DNA of 64,000 bases from Ulota crispa (lineage: Eukaryota; Streptophyta; Bryopsida; Orthotrichales; Orthotrichaceae). The position numbers and the translations under genes are program-made. This document shows, piece after piece, positions 34,073-45,993 of this stretch; within the stretch, counting starts at the first letter, position 1; every line of letters starts with the position of its first letter. The notes below the pieces were generated by a model. The model was not told the origin of the DNA. It ran no database searches and saw only the letters and a list, made by a program, of their open reading frames with translations. Location of the stretch: contig OY987243.1 in assembly GCA_963920765.1 (NCBI GenBank), positions 10,726,001 through 10,790,000 on the forward strand, read 5' to 3'.

Positions 34073-34171
34073 CGAAACTTAATACTTTTGAATGTGGTTT
34101 GAGATGAGTATTTTGGATTGAGGTGGAGTACAAAATGGTATCTTTGTTTTTTGCAATTTAACAAATATGGC
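34073..34171. mobile_element. MITE with AATTTGGGAAAAA ends, copy 3, right part
   Basis: Begins CGAAACTTAATACTTTTG, matching the core CTGAATTTGATACTTTTG of the intact copy at 47355, then GAGGTGGAGTACAAAATGG and the right end TTAACAAATATGGC. Confidence 0.8.
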
Positions 34172-35015
34172 GTTAAAATAACAAAGCAAAACAACAAAAT
34201 TTTCCCACTTGAAGAACACAATCTTTGTAAGATCTGATTATTTCATCCCTAATTGCAAGACTTGATGGATGACTAAATGGCATTTTCTTGCATTTCTAAT
34301 AGGATGAGTGGATATTGTTAAAAAAACACCACTTTGTTGTTTTTCATTAATTTTATTTATCTTTTAAAGTGCAATGGATCTAAGGGACATCAATTCAATT
34401 TCAGATCACTAATTTTTCTTTTAAAATTTATTTTCCAATGAATAAACATGAAAGAAATCCTAACAATCCTTGTAGGATATGTTTCAAAATATGGCATCAT
34501 TCAATTGTGACATGTGACTGTTGTACTTGGAACTTAATGAATTATTCTGTGATGTGAGTAAAGGTCCGATATTGAATGGATACTCAAAGGCGTGAAGTTA
34601 TGCAATTGATACATTTTGTGAAATGATCTTTTTCAAAGTGCCCAAATTACAAAAAAATATGGTGGTTTTTAAACATCCCTCATTCATTTGCCATAGTTTG
34701 AATCACTACCTTACATCTTAGGGTGATGTTTTTGGATGACTACTGTGATGATGTAAGCACTCAATTGAGCCAAAATAGAATTAAAAAGGACAATCATTGC
34801 CCCTCTCCTCTCTCATTTTTTTATTCTCCCTCCCTATTGCTTATAGCCATTCAATTAGGAACTTAAGCAACAAACAACGTGATCTTCATGCCATGTGGAG
34901 CCATATAATTTGAAAATCAAGCAGCACTTAAGTTTCTTTGAGATAATGCCTCTTTTGTTATAAATTTTTGGATTTTGTAACCCATGATTTCATAAAATTA
35001 ATTCTTACATAAACA
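34172..35015. other. AT-rich spacer, nothing recognised
   Basis: No supportable gene, RNA or repeat. Confidence 0.4.
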
Positions 35016-35284
35016 TCATATTCATTAAATTGGGAAAATTGAATTCCCAAGTTGTATTCCACCGTAAACCTTGCATTTCTCTTTAAACCGTTTAAACTCC
35101 AGAGTCGAGGGTATCAGATTTGATTTGAGCCATTGAGATTTTGTCCTTCACAAATTCCTCCTCTCAAGTGAGGGCAAGTGTACCAAAAAAACGTTGCTGA
35201 AACCTAGAACTTGGTTTAAGGTGATCACCTTAAACCTAATTTATTCCCAAAATGAGAGTTTCTTCCCAAATTAACAAATCTGGT
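35016..35284. mobile_element. MITE with AATTTGGGAAAAA ends, copy 4
   Basis: Left CATATTCATTAAATTGGGAA, right TTCCCAAATTAACAAATC. The internal TGATCACCTTAAACC and CAAATTCCTCCTCTCAAGTG core is in reverse orientation to copies 3 and 6. Confidence 0.75.
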
Positions 35285-36540
35285 ATCATACTAGTTTTTT
35301 AATTAAGAAAAATTGGTCTCCATCAACAAGCTCAAAGTGTAAATGCTTGCAGCCTAATTTTGCACTTTAAATAAATTTATGTGGCCATATCTGCAACATT
35401 AAAATTTATCATATGCCCTAAGAAGCTACAGGCCCAAAGCCAAAAACAAAACCCTGGGCGCAGTTGGAGTAAAGGGCACAATTACGGTATTATCAGCACA
35501 GTGCCGAAAATCTTCAGGGCTCAAAAAGCGCAGCCCGCACGAGCATTCAACCAGCATTTTTTGCTTTACTGGCAGTTTATCATCGTTTTCGATCGTTGAC
35601 CGGTTTTCAATACTTGATCCTGGTCACCTGGTGTTACCCTACCATATACTGTACTAATATTTGTTTTGTTTCGGCCTGACAGGTTTTATCCTGCGGTTTC
35701 CAGATTCAATGGTAGTTTTTTCCGTCTCCTTTGAATCTTATTTTACTCGCTGCCAGTTCTCCCCAAAAGTTGGCCAGTTCTGTGTTTGAAAACTTGATCA
35801 ATAGCCCTTACTCTGTCACTAAATTTGTGAACGCCACTGTAAACATAATCCATGTCCCCTTATCTTGTCCCACGGGACCCTCGAAGAATATCACATCACG
35901 TACATTGGGAGGTTTTGCACCAATGACTACTAGTAAATGCTTCCGTTGAGAAGGAGACTTAGAGTTTACAGTGCTGCATTGGCAAAGTTCTTAGAGCCTA
36001 GAACTGAATACTTCAGTTTATGGACATGAAGGTCTCACTCTGTAATTCACGTGAGGGGACAAAACATGCAAAACGCTATATTGTGCATTCTCCGCATATA
36101 GACGAGAAAAGTTGCACTTACCACATTCATACGAAGCGACAACGTTTGGGAAAAAGGCATAAGACTGCTGACTGGTACCAACTCCATGAAAAAAAAGTAA
36201 GAGAACACGGTTCCAGACAGGAGAGAATTACTCAGTACAATACAATACAATACAGACGGTACTAGTAACAGGGGGTGTCAAAATTAGAGGGAATCAGCAA
36301 ATGAAGTGACACCATGCCATTGAGCACCCGTGATCAATCACAATAATTCAAGAGTTCAATCTCTGTTACAACAGCTCAAGGGTTACGGCACGCGCATACG
36401 TGTTAGCCTTCCCGGAAAGATGACACCAGCCACCTCACTCCAGCCAACGCAAAACCAACCATCCTCACACTCAGAGTCTCTCACCAACCTACCGACACTA
36501 ACAGCTTAAAAATAAGAAAAAAGAAACCTACATCTTTACA
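35285..36540. other. Unassigned moderate-GC region
   Basis: Less AT-rich than the repeats around it and single-copy within the window. Open frames stay below 82 aa and resemble nothing I recognise. It may contain the distal 3' UTR of the epimerase gene or an untranslated transcript. Confidence 0.35.
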
Positions 36541-36542
36541 GA

Positions 36543-36905
36543 TCGAAGCACCGCCACCGTGTCCCACGTCAACCACTGATCGATCAGTAGGATTCTAGGA
36601 GAGGAGCTCGACAAAGGACACGTCGACCACTGATCGATCAGTAGGATTCCCAGGAGAGGAGATCGATAAAGGACAACACAAGCTACTAGCAATTGTTACA
36701 CCATTTGCTCATGCCACGTGTCCCACATCGATCACTGATCGATCAGTAGCTAGGGTTCAAGGAGAGAAGATCGATAAAGGACGAGATTGTTACAGTATTT
36801 GCTCATGCCACCGTGTCCAGCGTCCACTGATCGATCAGAAGAGTTCAAGGAGAGGAGATCGATAAAGGACGAGACAGCAGTTGTTGCATGTTACAACATT
36901 TGCTC
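36543..36905 (-). repeat. 3'-tail tandem duplications with CTGATCGATCAG palindromes
   Basis: About four diverged units of 55-110 bp. Each has the 12-bp palindrome CTGATCGATCAG (36576, 36630, 36735, 36827), GGAGAGGAGATCGATAAAGG and, in three, TTACA..ATTTGCTCATG. That last motif is also the coding end of the epimerase gene, so the array grew from the gene's 3' end. Confidence 0.85.
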
Positions 36906-39900
36906 ATGATTTCCCAACCATAACTTGCGACTCGTCTGGTCGCCATAATAGCTGAGATACCATTTGACAAACTTCTTCAGGCCGGTGTCTAGATTGGTGA
37001 CAGGGTGGTAATGCAGCTGCGATTGTGCGGAGGAGATATTAGCATGTGTGAACGGAACGTCACCATTACGAGGCATCTTAATTATCTCCCGCTTGGCCTT
37101 GACATTGAGGTACTTCTCCAGGATGTCCACGAGGGTAGGCACAGTAACAGGGGAGGTGTTGCCCAGGTTGAAGATGCGCAGCATGGCGGGCTTGGTCTTC
37201 TTGCCGCCGCTGCCCGTGCTCTTCTCCGCCGTGTCCAGCGACGCCACGCACCCCTTGACAATGTCGTCGATGAAGGTGAAGTCGCGGGCTAAGTCTTTGC
37301 CGCCTGGCCCGGAGTAGATGCTGATGGGCTTGCCTCGTAGGATGTCGCGCGTGAATGAGAAGTATGCCATGTCGGGGCGACCCCATGGCCCGTAGACTGT
37401 GAAGAAGCGGAGGCCTGTGATTGATAGGCCATTGATGTGGTTGTATGTGTGCGCTATCTCTTCTCCTGCCTTCTTCGTCGCCGCGTATAAGCTCGCTGGT
37501 TGATCTGTCCTGTCCAACTCTGAAAACGGCACCTGCACGTAAAAAAGCAAAGCAATTCTCGGTCAGTTTCTGCCAGCAAACCCGTGGCTAATGGTGAATG
37601 GCCACATCCCTTTCTTTACAAGCACTACAAGTTCAGGTACCCGGTGTACCAACACAGGCACACGAATATCCTTGCAATAAGCAATTTTTTCTGTGGCAGC
37701 AATCTTATCACAAAATGTGACAAGTTTTAAAACTGAGACCATGAGTGATCAGTTAACTCACAAACAAACGTCATCAACCTCAAAGTAAAGTCTTAGTGTA
37801 AATCACTTCATGCATGTGCCCCTCTCTCCACTTTATACATGCACTCCTTTGTGTCTCTTGTTGGTCCTCCCCCACTAGAAGGACAAGTAGATCACTAGAA
37901 GTTGCACCATGACACTCTCTCACTCTCTCACTTGAAGTTACAACATGACATTCTCATAACCAATCACAATGAACAACTTCATGACTCCTATAGTCCTATG
38001 GTGGTTCATAATAAAGTATGATGAACCAGTGAAAGTTACACCACAACACTCTCTGTCTTTAAAATGAGCTGCTTCATTGGAACCCTAATCCGAAGGGATT
38101 CTTTTATATGTATATAACATTCACCAACAAGTTTTTTCACATGCTTTGCTTCAAAAGCAATCAAAGCTGACATTCGAGTGCACAGAGCACATATGACCAA
38201 ATCTATGAAGAATTCAAGATTCCAGTGACTATAGACATATTGATGTCTAGAAATAAATAATGCCATTTTTACAGGGATGACTGTGGAAGTGATGTGTTAT
38301 ATAGCCAACACCATGTTAGGTAATTTGGGAAAAACGGAGGAACCATTTTGTACTTCACCTTCATCATCTTCCATATAGCAAATGTAGGCATAGCTATAGC
38401 TCAAAGTTGCAATTATTAGAAATTTTTGGAGGTAATCATTGAGACTTCACTATTGTCCAAAAAAATGCAAGCTTGTTTTTTTGTAATATACCAAATTGTA
38501 TATAATGACAGAAATAGTGAAAGTCTGAGAATGTACTATTTTTCCCAATTTACCTAATATGGTGGGACGTGACATTTTAGGATTTTTGAATTTTATATTT
38601 TTTAAAAGAGTAGGTATTGACTACTCTTTAAAAAAACATAAAATCCAAAAGTCCTAAAATGTCACTTTTTCCCAATTTAATGAAAAACACGTTTGGGGCT
38701 CTTGAGAACGGAAGTGCAAATTGATGGTTTTGGATTAGAGTTGGTACCTTGGAGTTCAATCCGTAAACAGAGCTGGAGGAAGCCCACACGATAGCAGGTT
38801 GCGGATTCGCGGCCTTGCAAACCTCAAAAATATTCACCAGCCCAGCGATATTACTATGAATATACGACTGCGGGTTCTGCATGGCGTACCGCACACCCGC
38901 CTGCGCCGCGAGGTGCATGACGTGCGTGAACTGCACAATCTCAAACAACCTTTCCAACAGAACCCTGTCGTTAATATCTCCTTCGACTACAAACACGCCG
39001 TGCCTCTCCAGAAGCTCCTGCCTCGCTCGTTTCAGAGACACTTCGTAGTAGTCGTTGAAGTTATCCAACCCCACCACGCCGTCCCCGCGCTTCTTCAACG
39101 CCAGAGAGACGTGCGTCCCGACGAATCCCCCGGACCCCGTGACCAGCACGACCAAGGTGTTCTCGTCTTTGCATGGACTGCCTGACTGGCGCACCCGCTT
39201 CTCCCATGCATGGCTCCGCTGGAACACCTGTCGATGCTGCGTTGCCTCGTAGGATTGCTCTGATAATGATGATGGTGATGATGAGCTTGATGTCCACAAG
39301 AACACGGATATCGTCAGCGCTAGAAGCAGCGATGTGAAGCATAATAGCTTCGTTGATGCGCTGGAATGCCATCTGGATGCCACTCGGTTGAAGTAATTGC
39401 TTCTCTCCATCTTCACCTGTGTAGCAGAATCAGCACAACACACACATAGACACATACACCTCAGTTCATCGTTCACGAACTTCGAAGTCCACGTGTGCAG
39501 AATTCGAAGTGATACCACACTTAGCAATAGCATGCTACCCAATGAGAGACGAGTCGGCCAAGCTACCGACTACCGTACGCGACTCAGCCCGGTCTACAGT
39601 GCCACCCCAAATGGCGCCCAATAATGCAGGTTGTGGGGCCCCAAAAAATATGAGTGGAATCTTCTGGCGTGTCCATGTCTGATCCATTAAAAAATTGCCA
39701 ATAATGTTTTGTCCATAAAGGTGAAAATCCTATACGCCAGGAATACCTCGGCTTTGGAGACGAACTGCCAGATAGTCAATAAACGTCAACCATGGTGATT
39801 AGCTAGAAAGACACAGACGTGACTGCTTCCACATTATCTGCGAGGTTTTTGTGATTATATCTCCAGTAAAGAAAACTTTTCCAATAACTGGTGCACGAAT

Positions 39901-40425
39901 ACAGTACCGTTTCAAAACAGCACCAGGCATATCCGTTGCTCCTCAAAAACGTAAACTTGAATCATTACGAACTAACCTACAGGCTACAGGGTAATGTGAC
40001 TAGACGTGTCTGGCCTCAAAAGTACAATCTTTCGTACAAGGATACTATGTCTTGCGTTACTAGTGGCAATGGAAGCTCTAGTAGCAACACTTGTCATATT
40101 CATTAAAATTATGGCAAAACTTCAACAATTGACATTCTCAGAAGCACCCACCTAAAACCTCGGATCTACACCCCCACCTACTAGTTTCTAGAGCTTGGCA
40201 TTCAGAACCAAGCTACTTCACTGACCGTTACTTTGAAAAACTCAACAGAAATATTGGAATTCAGTGCGAGCAGATCAAATCTAGATACTATAAATTCATC
40301 CAATTTTTTCAAATACGGACTGTGTTGGGAGATTTTGACGGTTGTGCTGTGAAGTTGAAGTTCTAGAAGTGACTGACCTTGCCGGGGGTGGAGGGGAAGT
40401 CTAGATCGTGCAAGCACGGCGCCAT
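36891..40425 (-). CDS. GAE: UDP-glucuronate 4-epimerase, three exons
   Basis: Converts UDP-glucuronate to UDP-galacturonate, the pectin precursor; plant GAEs are type II membrane proteins of the Golgi. Coding exons: 40425-40378, 39416-38748 and 37532-36891 (16 + 223 + 213 codons, 452 aa, within the usual plant length). Both introns (961 and 1215 bp) are GT-AG and phase 0. Exon 1 gives MAPCLHDLDFPSTPGK, matching the FPSTPGK start of Arabidopsis GAEs; exon 2 continues with MERSNYFNR. A transmembrane anchor lies at about residues 40-58 (LLCFTSLLLALTISVFLW). The NAD-binding VTGSGGFVGTH is at about 108-118 and the catalytic SLYAATK (Y255, K259) in exon 3. Further conserved blocks are VMHLAAQAGVRYAMQNP, GLRFFTVYGPWGRPDMA and PRNGDVPFTHANIS. 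The gene looks intact. Its 3' end is embedded in a tandem duplication, and intron 2 holds a MITE and a perfect-like hairpin. Confidence 0.95.
38309..38564. mobile_element. MITE with AATTTGGGAAAAA ends, copy 5, in GAE intron 2
   Basis: Left CACCATGTTAGGTAATTTGG, right CCCAATTTACCTAATATGGTG minus one base: near-perfect TIR of about 25 bp. The intron otherwise splices normally. Confidence 0.75.
38569..38665. repeat. Hairpin: 45-bp inverted repeat in GAE intron 2
   Basis: GTGACATTTTAGGATTTTTG ... AAAAGAGTAG, a loop of about 6 bp, then CTACTCTTT ... AAAGTCCTAAAATGTCAC. The arms are about 90% complementary. It directly follows the MITE's right end. Confidence 0.85.
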
Positions 40426-42390
40426 CTTGGGGAGGGGGTTTTGAAGCAAAGAGTTGCTGTTTGTGGCGCTGTCGACGACCGTGTTGTGGCCGGTGCTCAT
40501 GAAGAGTCTCCAACCGGCGCCACTGGCACGCTTTTCACAGCCGGTCACCCCGTGAGCAGAGGCCCTCCCCAACTGGCTCACCACCCCAATAGTGCACCTT
40601 GTATCCGTCCTCCAGGTCTAGTACTCCCTTCCTGAAAGAGCACATAAACCACGCCAGCAACCACACCGGGTCATTACCAAATGAATCCCAAAGTTGCGAA
40701 TCCAAGGACTCCAGACCTTCCTTTTGAAAAATATCACGCTGCATAATTGAGGAATCAAAAAAAAGTACGGAAATGGACTATTGCAAAAGGCAAAGTGCTC
40801 GAAACGCCAGCTAGCTACTAGAAGCTCTTTGCTGGCGACACGTGAGCTCTATGACTCCACCAACCCAAGCGGCAGAGTTTCTCGTATCAAAACTTGCTAT
40901 TAATTAGAAATGGAGATTGTACAAGTGCGTGCGTGCACAATCTCTAGAATCTAGACATCTAGTTTTTAGTGCACGTATCTCCACCATCATCGAAATTTTG
41001 AACCTCTTCCAAGGCAATCAGACAAAAAAAAACCTGAGAACGACTACGTGATAATATTCAGCTCAGACAAAATTCCCAACAGGCGGACACCGAATGTAAG
41101 ATCAAGATATACCGTATAGCTGTCGAGACAAAACCCAGCAGGACTTGAAAAAATGTGAAAAATCCGAAAACGTAATGGTACATACCTAACACAGAATTCG
41201 AACGAAGAATCTCGTAACCCTGGCAGATTTCACTGAAAGTGGTAGAGATTTTCTCGCTCAACTGGCACCTCAGATCTACACCGTTCCTAAATTTCAAGCA
41301 TCATTCATTCTGCTTCTTGAACTTCACGATTTGAAGCTCCGAAACCTGCTATAACTATAGCGACACAAAACTTGACCTCATTTTAAATCTTTTACGGTTA
41401 CAGAGATGACAGGGATATATTCAAGAGGACCACATAGTTCCGAAACTGCGAGATCAAGCAAAGCTCCAACAGGGAGAGCCGAAAAACAATAGAAAGTCAG
41501 CCGAATGAAATGTGTAAAAAACTGATTGAAATCTAAATCAACCGGCTAAAAACCGACTAAATTTTTAAAAAATTCTAATTTCTAGTGTGAATATATAAGG
41601 AATAGCCGGTGCATCCACTGAAAAAACCGGATGAAATGAGAAATGTAGGCTTTTTGCCGAAGAAGCTCAGAATCTCCCCGCACACTCCTCCGACCCAACC
41701 GAGCCTACACTACTGAAAGGCAAAGATAAAAAAATCCTTCTCCGGCACTCTTGAAATTGCAACTTCGGACAGGAGTTTCAATAAAAAGCATGGGTACTTT
41801 CAGCACAAACATTGGGTACTCTGCAATTCAAAAAGGTAGAGCCACAGAGAGGAGGCATTGCCATACAGACAGAGTAGCATGGGAGGAGAAGATGAGGAGG
41901 TGGTGGAGGGTGGACGAACCTGGTGACCAAAATTTGAAGCACTGCAGGAGCTGCGAGGTTGACAGATCTGATCTGGCCACACCAGCTCCAGCTGTTGCAA
42001 ACAAAATGCCTGAGTGGACTCTTAAGCTTATGTTGAGATTCTAGAATCAATGGGGCGAGGCCACTCCGTCCGCGCTGTAGCTATATTCAGCAAGGCCTCC
42101 GCTCGCTTCGGTCGCTGGACAACGTTTCCTTGTCATTTTGCGATCAGTCACACTTTGGTCATGGATCAAGGCTTGGGCATCCGCCATGATCCGCCACCTT
42201 CACTCCACAGAATCACGCAGCCTTCGTTTGCTTCGATTCCCCTGGTGATTTGAGAGACCTCTCACCGAACACTTGTGCCTGCAGATCATTGGTTTTGTCG
42301 ATCCATGGTAGTGTCGTTCTCAAGTTACTGTGTCAGTTTACCTGCACTTTTCCCTTTTCCACTCCGGTGAGCATTTTCGGTGATGAGTTT
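40426..42390. other. Upstream region of the GAE gene
   Basis: GC is moderate (about 45%) and the sequence is single-copy here; it likely holds the promoter and 5' UTR. Small open frames (for example 40535-40744, 41751-42044, 42050-42253) show no family resemblance. Confidence 0.4.
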
Positions 42391-42956
42391 AGGGGCGGTT
42401 CTTACGAGGTCCCACGTCCCATCTCACCCCCAACTCGAGATCCCAACTTCGTTCGGCTGGTATGGGCAAAACGGCAAAACCGCGAGTAAGAAAACGTTCA
42501 CAGGTGTAGGAGGGAAATTAGCAATATGAATCAGTGTTTAAATTGGAATTTTGTGTTTGGTGCTAATCTACCGATTGCCTTTTCTTTTTGGGTGCAAATC
42601 TGGCCTCTATCATTTATTTTTTGGTGAAGTCCATAGGCGATCCTCAAATTTTAGTGTAAATAGACACCTAAAGCAAATGATTGTGGCATGACATGTGGCA
42701 AAGAGGGGGTAAAAGCAATCCCTTTCATTGGTGAATTTTGGCAAATTACACTCACTATTTTCATTGGCTCTAGTGCTAGTTTCAAGCTCCTAAAAAAAAA
42801 AATTCTGGAGATTTGTAGCCTCAAACAAAAACACTAACCTACATGTAATATTTAGTGTAGCTTAGTTGGGCACAATAGACCAATGAAATTGACTGATTGT
42901 GCCAAGCCATCTTTTGTTTACGTAGTATAACCAATACATACGTGACACATAGTATT

Positions 42957-43056
42957 TATCAATCAGAGTAGTATTTATCAATCAGAGTAGTATTTTTTTA
43001 TGCCTCAATAAAATCATGGTACTTATGCCTCAATAAAATCATGGTACTTTGGAATC
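42957..43056 (+). repeat. Two adjacent short tandem duplications
   Basis: TATTTATCAATCAGAGTAG occurs twice in a row, followed by two copies of TATGCCTCAATAAAATCATG with GTACT. Confidence 0.8.
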
Positions 43057-43459
43057 AGAATCAGGGTACCATATAAACTTAAATTTGTGTGTGGACTGTG
43101 GACCCACTTGAGAAGCTTCTACGATTTGGTATTATAATTGATGGTCATGGTGGTACAATTACCACATACAAAGAAAATTATACGTTTGTTGTGCTTTGTC
43201 ACTAGTAAATGGTGATGGTGCTACCTAGCGACATGTCCAAATCTTTTAATGGTATATAGAAAATTTTGGCAAAACACTTTCATTGAAAACTCTACCCCTA
43301 GCGTTAATTTCAGGCGTCCCTCAAAAAAATTTGCTTCTTGGCAACATTTTGCCCCAAACAAAAACACTAATATGAATGCAGTCTAAAGATGTGTCCAAAT
43401 GCATCTAATTTTTCTTTGCTGTTACCACTCATAACATCAAGTGTGAACGTACCAAAGGT

Positions 43460-43771
43460 ACACCAAATAGTGCATTTAGTTTGCCTACAATTAGGTTGTC
43501 TTATCTTGAAAAGTTACCTCACAATTCATGACTTGGCCATTTTGGAGGTGCATGTATCTCCTTAGATATTAGGGTTTTATATGGTTAACAACATGAACAC
43601 CACTAATTTGTCTTTTTACAACTATGTTGTTGTTGACTTATTGCCAAGGTCTTTAAAGGTTGTTTATTGCAATAATTATTGTTGAAAACTTATGTAGCAG
43701 CAATAAGTATTTAAATAGTGTAAAATGTCAATAAATTAGTGTGCAGAAACCTAAATGCACTATTTGGTGTA
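43460..43771. mobile_element. MITE with TACACCAAATAGTGCATTTA ends
   Basis: The 20-bp left end TACACCAAATAGTGCATTTA recurs as its exact inverted complement at the right end (TAAATGCACTATTTGGTGTA). Diverged relatives lie at about 44290-44606 and 56245-56558. Confidence 0.8.
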
Positions 43772-43779
43772 GGTAGTTC

Positions 43780-44250
43780 AAAAAGCAACACTTTAAGGAG
43801 GTGATCTGCCTTTGCATGGGCATTTCAAAACCACAAGATTTTTTGTCTAATTTTTAGACCAAGGAGAAATGGATGCCAAATGTAACATGATTTTTTTCAT
43901 ATTTTTTGAAGCATTATTGAATTGGTGATGTCTCATGAGTTTTCAAAGTTTTATGTCATAGGCACCTATTTGTGATTCTAGGTCTCCCATCAACTGTTCT
44001 CCTAACAACTTGTAAAGAGATGAGGTGAAACCAAGGAGTATGATTGGTTCTTGCAATAGAATACACCTTTTCTTTTATGACTGAAGAAGGTCCATTCAAG
44101 AACCACCTCATATCCATTCTTGAATTGCCTATGGGAATGAGACGCTTTTCAAAAGAGGAGTTGCAATTTGAGCTACTTACCTTACTAAAGAAAGCCATGA
44201 CTGCTTTATATTGGTATAAATTACGTTCAAAGTTGGGCTAAGTGAAACTA
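43780..44250 (-). mobile_element. Relative of the Stowaway-like MITE at 8933
   Basis: Inverted and diverged homologue of 8933-9326, sharing CACCTATTTGTGATTCTAGG and AAAGAGATGAGGTGAAACC. Its ends are degraded. Confidence 0.6.
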
Positions 44251-44733
44251 CCTATCCAAATTAGTGACTTTCTAGGTGCCAAAACTTTCAAAAAGCATTT
44301 TCATGTAAGCACAATGTGCAATAAATGTTGCAGTTTAGGTTGCTTTACACTAATTTCTTAGAAATCTGACAATATACAAATACATATTGATGTTACTATA
44401 ATTTTCATTAATAATTACTACAATAAAACAGTTTAAAGGACTTGAAAACTACATATAAAGCTCTAATGAAAACAAATTAGCAACATTCAAGCCACAAAAC
44501 ATGTGAAATCATAACACCTATAGAGTTGCATGCATGCACCTCCAAGAGTGATCAAGCGAGAAGTCATGAGGTAAGTTTTTAGGATAAGGCAACCTAGTGA
44601 ACTGGGACGTGGAAACGTGGAACTTGAGACTTAGTGTGAATTGTTGAATCACAATTTTTTTTGTTTTTCAACCAATGAGATTCTGAGATGTCAGTAGGAT
44701 ATGGGACCTGGGACGGGATGTGAATCGCCCCCT

Positions 44734-45183
44734 CAGTTTCAGCTCGGGTTTATCTGCTTCTATTTCAGGGGATCTGGCATTATGAACCAGTTGCTAGAAA
44801 ATAGAAAAGCCAGAATTGCATGACTAGGAGTTTGCGGTGAAGCCTGAAACGGTGATGAACGCTGAGCGATCCTTTTCTCCTTTTCTTCAGTAGGTTGGTA
44901 GAACAGCGTATTCATCGGTTTCCTCTACATTCATCCGTCATTTATGCATTTCTATTCATATTTTCACTCATAATTAATCAATATCATCCTTCTTTTTGAA
45001 AGCTTTCTGGCTCTTGAAGAATTTTTTGAATTTTTCATCCCCTTTTCCTTAGTTTCCTTGAGAAATTTACAAGTGCTAGCACATAATCACAAATTATCAA
45101 AAATCATCAAAAGTTATCACAAGTTACAACAAATAATCAAGTGAGCATTAGAAAGTGCAACAAGAAGAGACACAACTCCCATG
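44734..45183. other. Spacer, nothing recognised
   Basis: Moderate AT content, no supportable gene or terminal repeats. Confidence 0.35.
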
Positions 45184-45609
45184 TAAGGTATGTATACCCA
45201 TAAGCGCCAGTGTCCCCATGGGCGTCACCTACCATGCCAAGAATTAAAAAATATAAAATCAAATGCTTATGGATGCGGAAGTGATGATTGTGGGTGAGGG
45301 AGTGATGGTTATGGGTAACAAAGTGGTGGTTTTGGGTGATTAACATAATAATTTTGAGTGCCTCATCGCACTATTTCAGAACCAATAAGCATTGTTTTCA
45401 GCATCTAACTTACACACAACTATACAATTTTAGTGATTTTGGACTTTGAAAAATCTTTGTGAACAAGTGCTTGGAATTGGTACTTTGAAATTGATGCCAA
45501 TATTTTTGGTTTCCTCTTCCTAACTTGACAATATTATTTTCAAAGTTCATCAATTAATTTTTCTACTCCAAAATCCTTAGTTTGAAGCTTTATGGGTGTA
45601 CATATCTTA
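45184..45609. mobile_element. Stowaway-like MITE with internal 21-bp repeats, copy 1
   Basis: Left TAAGGTATGTATACCCATAA, right TTATGGGTGTACATATCTTA, flanked by TA. It contains degenerate 21-bp repeats (GTGATGATTGTGGGTGAGGG) at about 45264-45340. Related to 50378-50694 and 54430-54875. Confidence 0.75.
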
Positions 45610-45843
45610 ATCCTTGAGCACCCCAACAACAAGTTCCTGTCATTTGGGACCACAACTTGATCTCACTTTTTCTCTTGATTTGTACGGTGAAAACAGTCAT
45701 GGTTGGTCCCCATCAGCAAAGAAGGTAGTCATTTTTCAAATCCTACGGTCACTTTTTTGGATGTAATTTTCCAAGCTCTAATGGCCATTGAACCTCCCAT
45801 TTTCTCCTAAACTCCAAAACAACTCCGCGCTCTCAACAGTTAA
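45607..45843. mobile_element. Small TTAA-flanked MITE, copy 1
   Basis: Left TTAATCCTTGAGCACCCC, right GCTCTCAACAGTTAA. About 85-90% similar to 50089-50336. Its left TTAA overlaps the TA end of the Stowaway-like element before it. Confidence 0.7.
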
Positions 45844-45993
45844 GTAGATTTATGAGGTTCTTGGGAGGACCAAAAGTTGAGCAATGAAGCATAAACTGTT
45901 GAAGACCACCAACAAGCAGTGCAAAACAAATGATGGCAATAATATGGATGTGCATCTAGTTTCAATTACTTTCCAAATGGATAATAATTTGTT

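Larger units (their letters stand above)
42391..44733. mobile_element. Possible 2.3-kb TIR element with nested MITEs
   Basis: Left AGGGGCGGTTCTTACGAGG then TCCCACGTCCCATCTC; the right, inverted, reads AGGGGGCGATTCACATCCC then GTCCCAGGTCCCATATC. About 75% match over some 33 bp. The interior contains at least three smaller repeats. No transposase frame. Confidence 0.4.

Noticed and set aside
38628-39542. 304-aa epimerase frame taken as the full N-terminus
   Set aside because: Residues before VKMERSN are intron 1 and those after LNSK are intron 2; exon 1 at 40425-40378 gives the proper FPSTPGK start.
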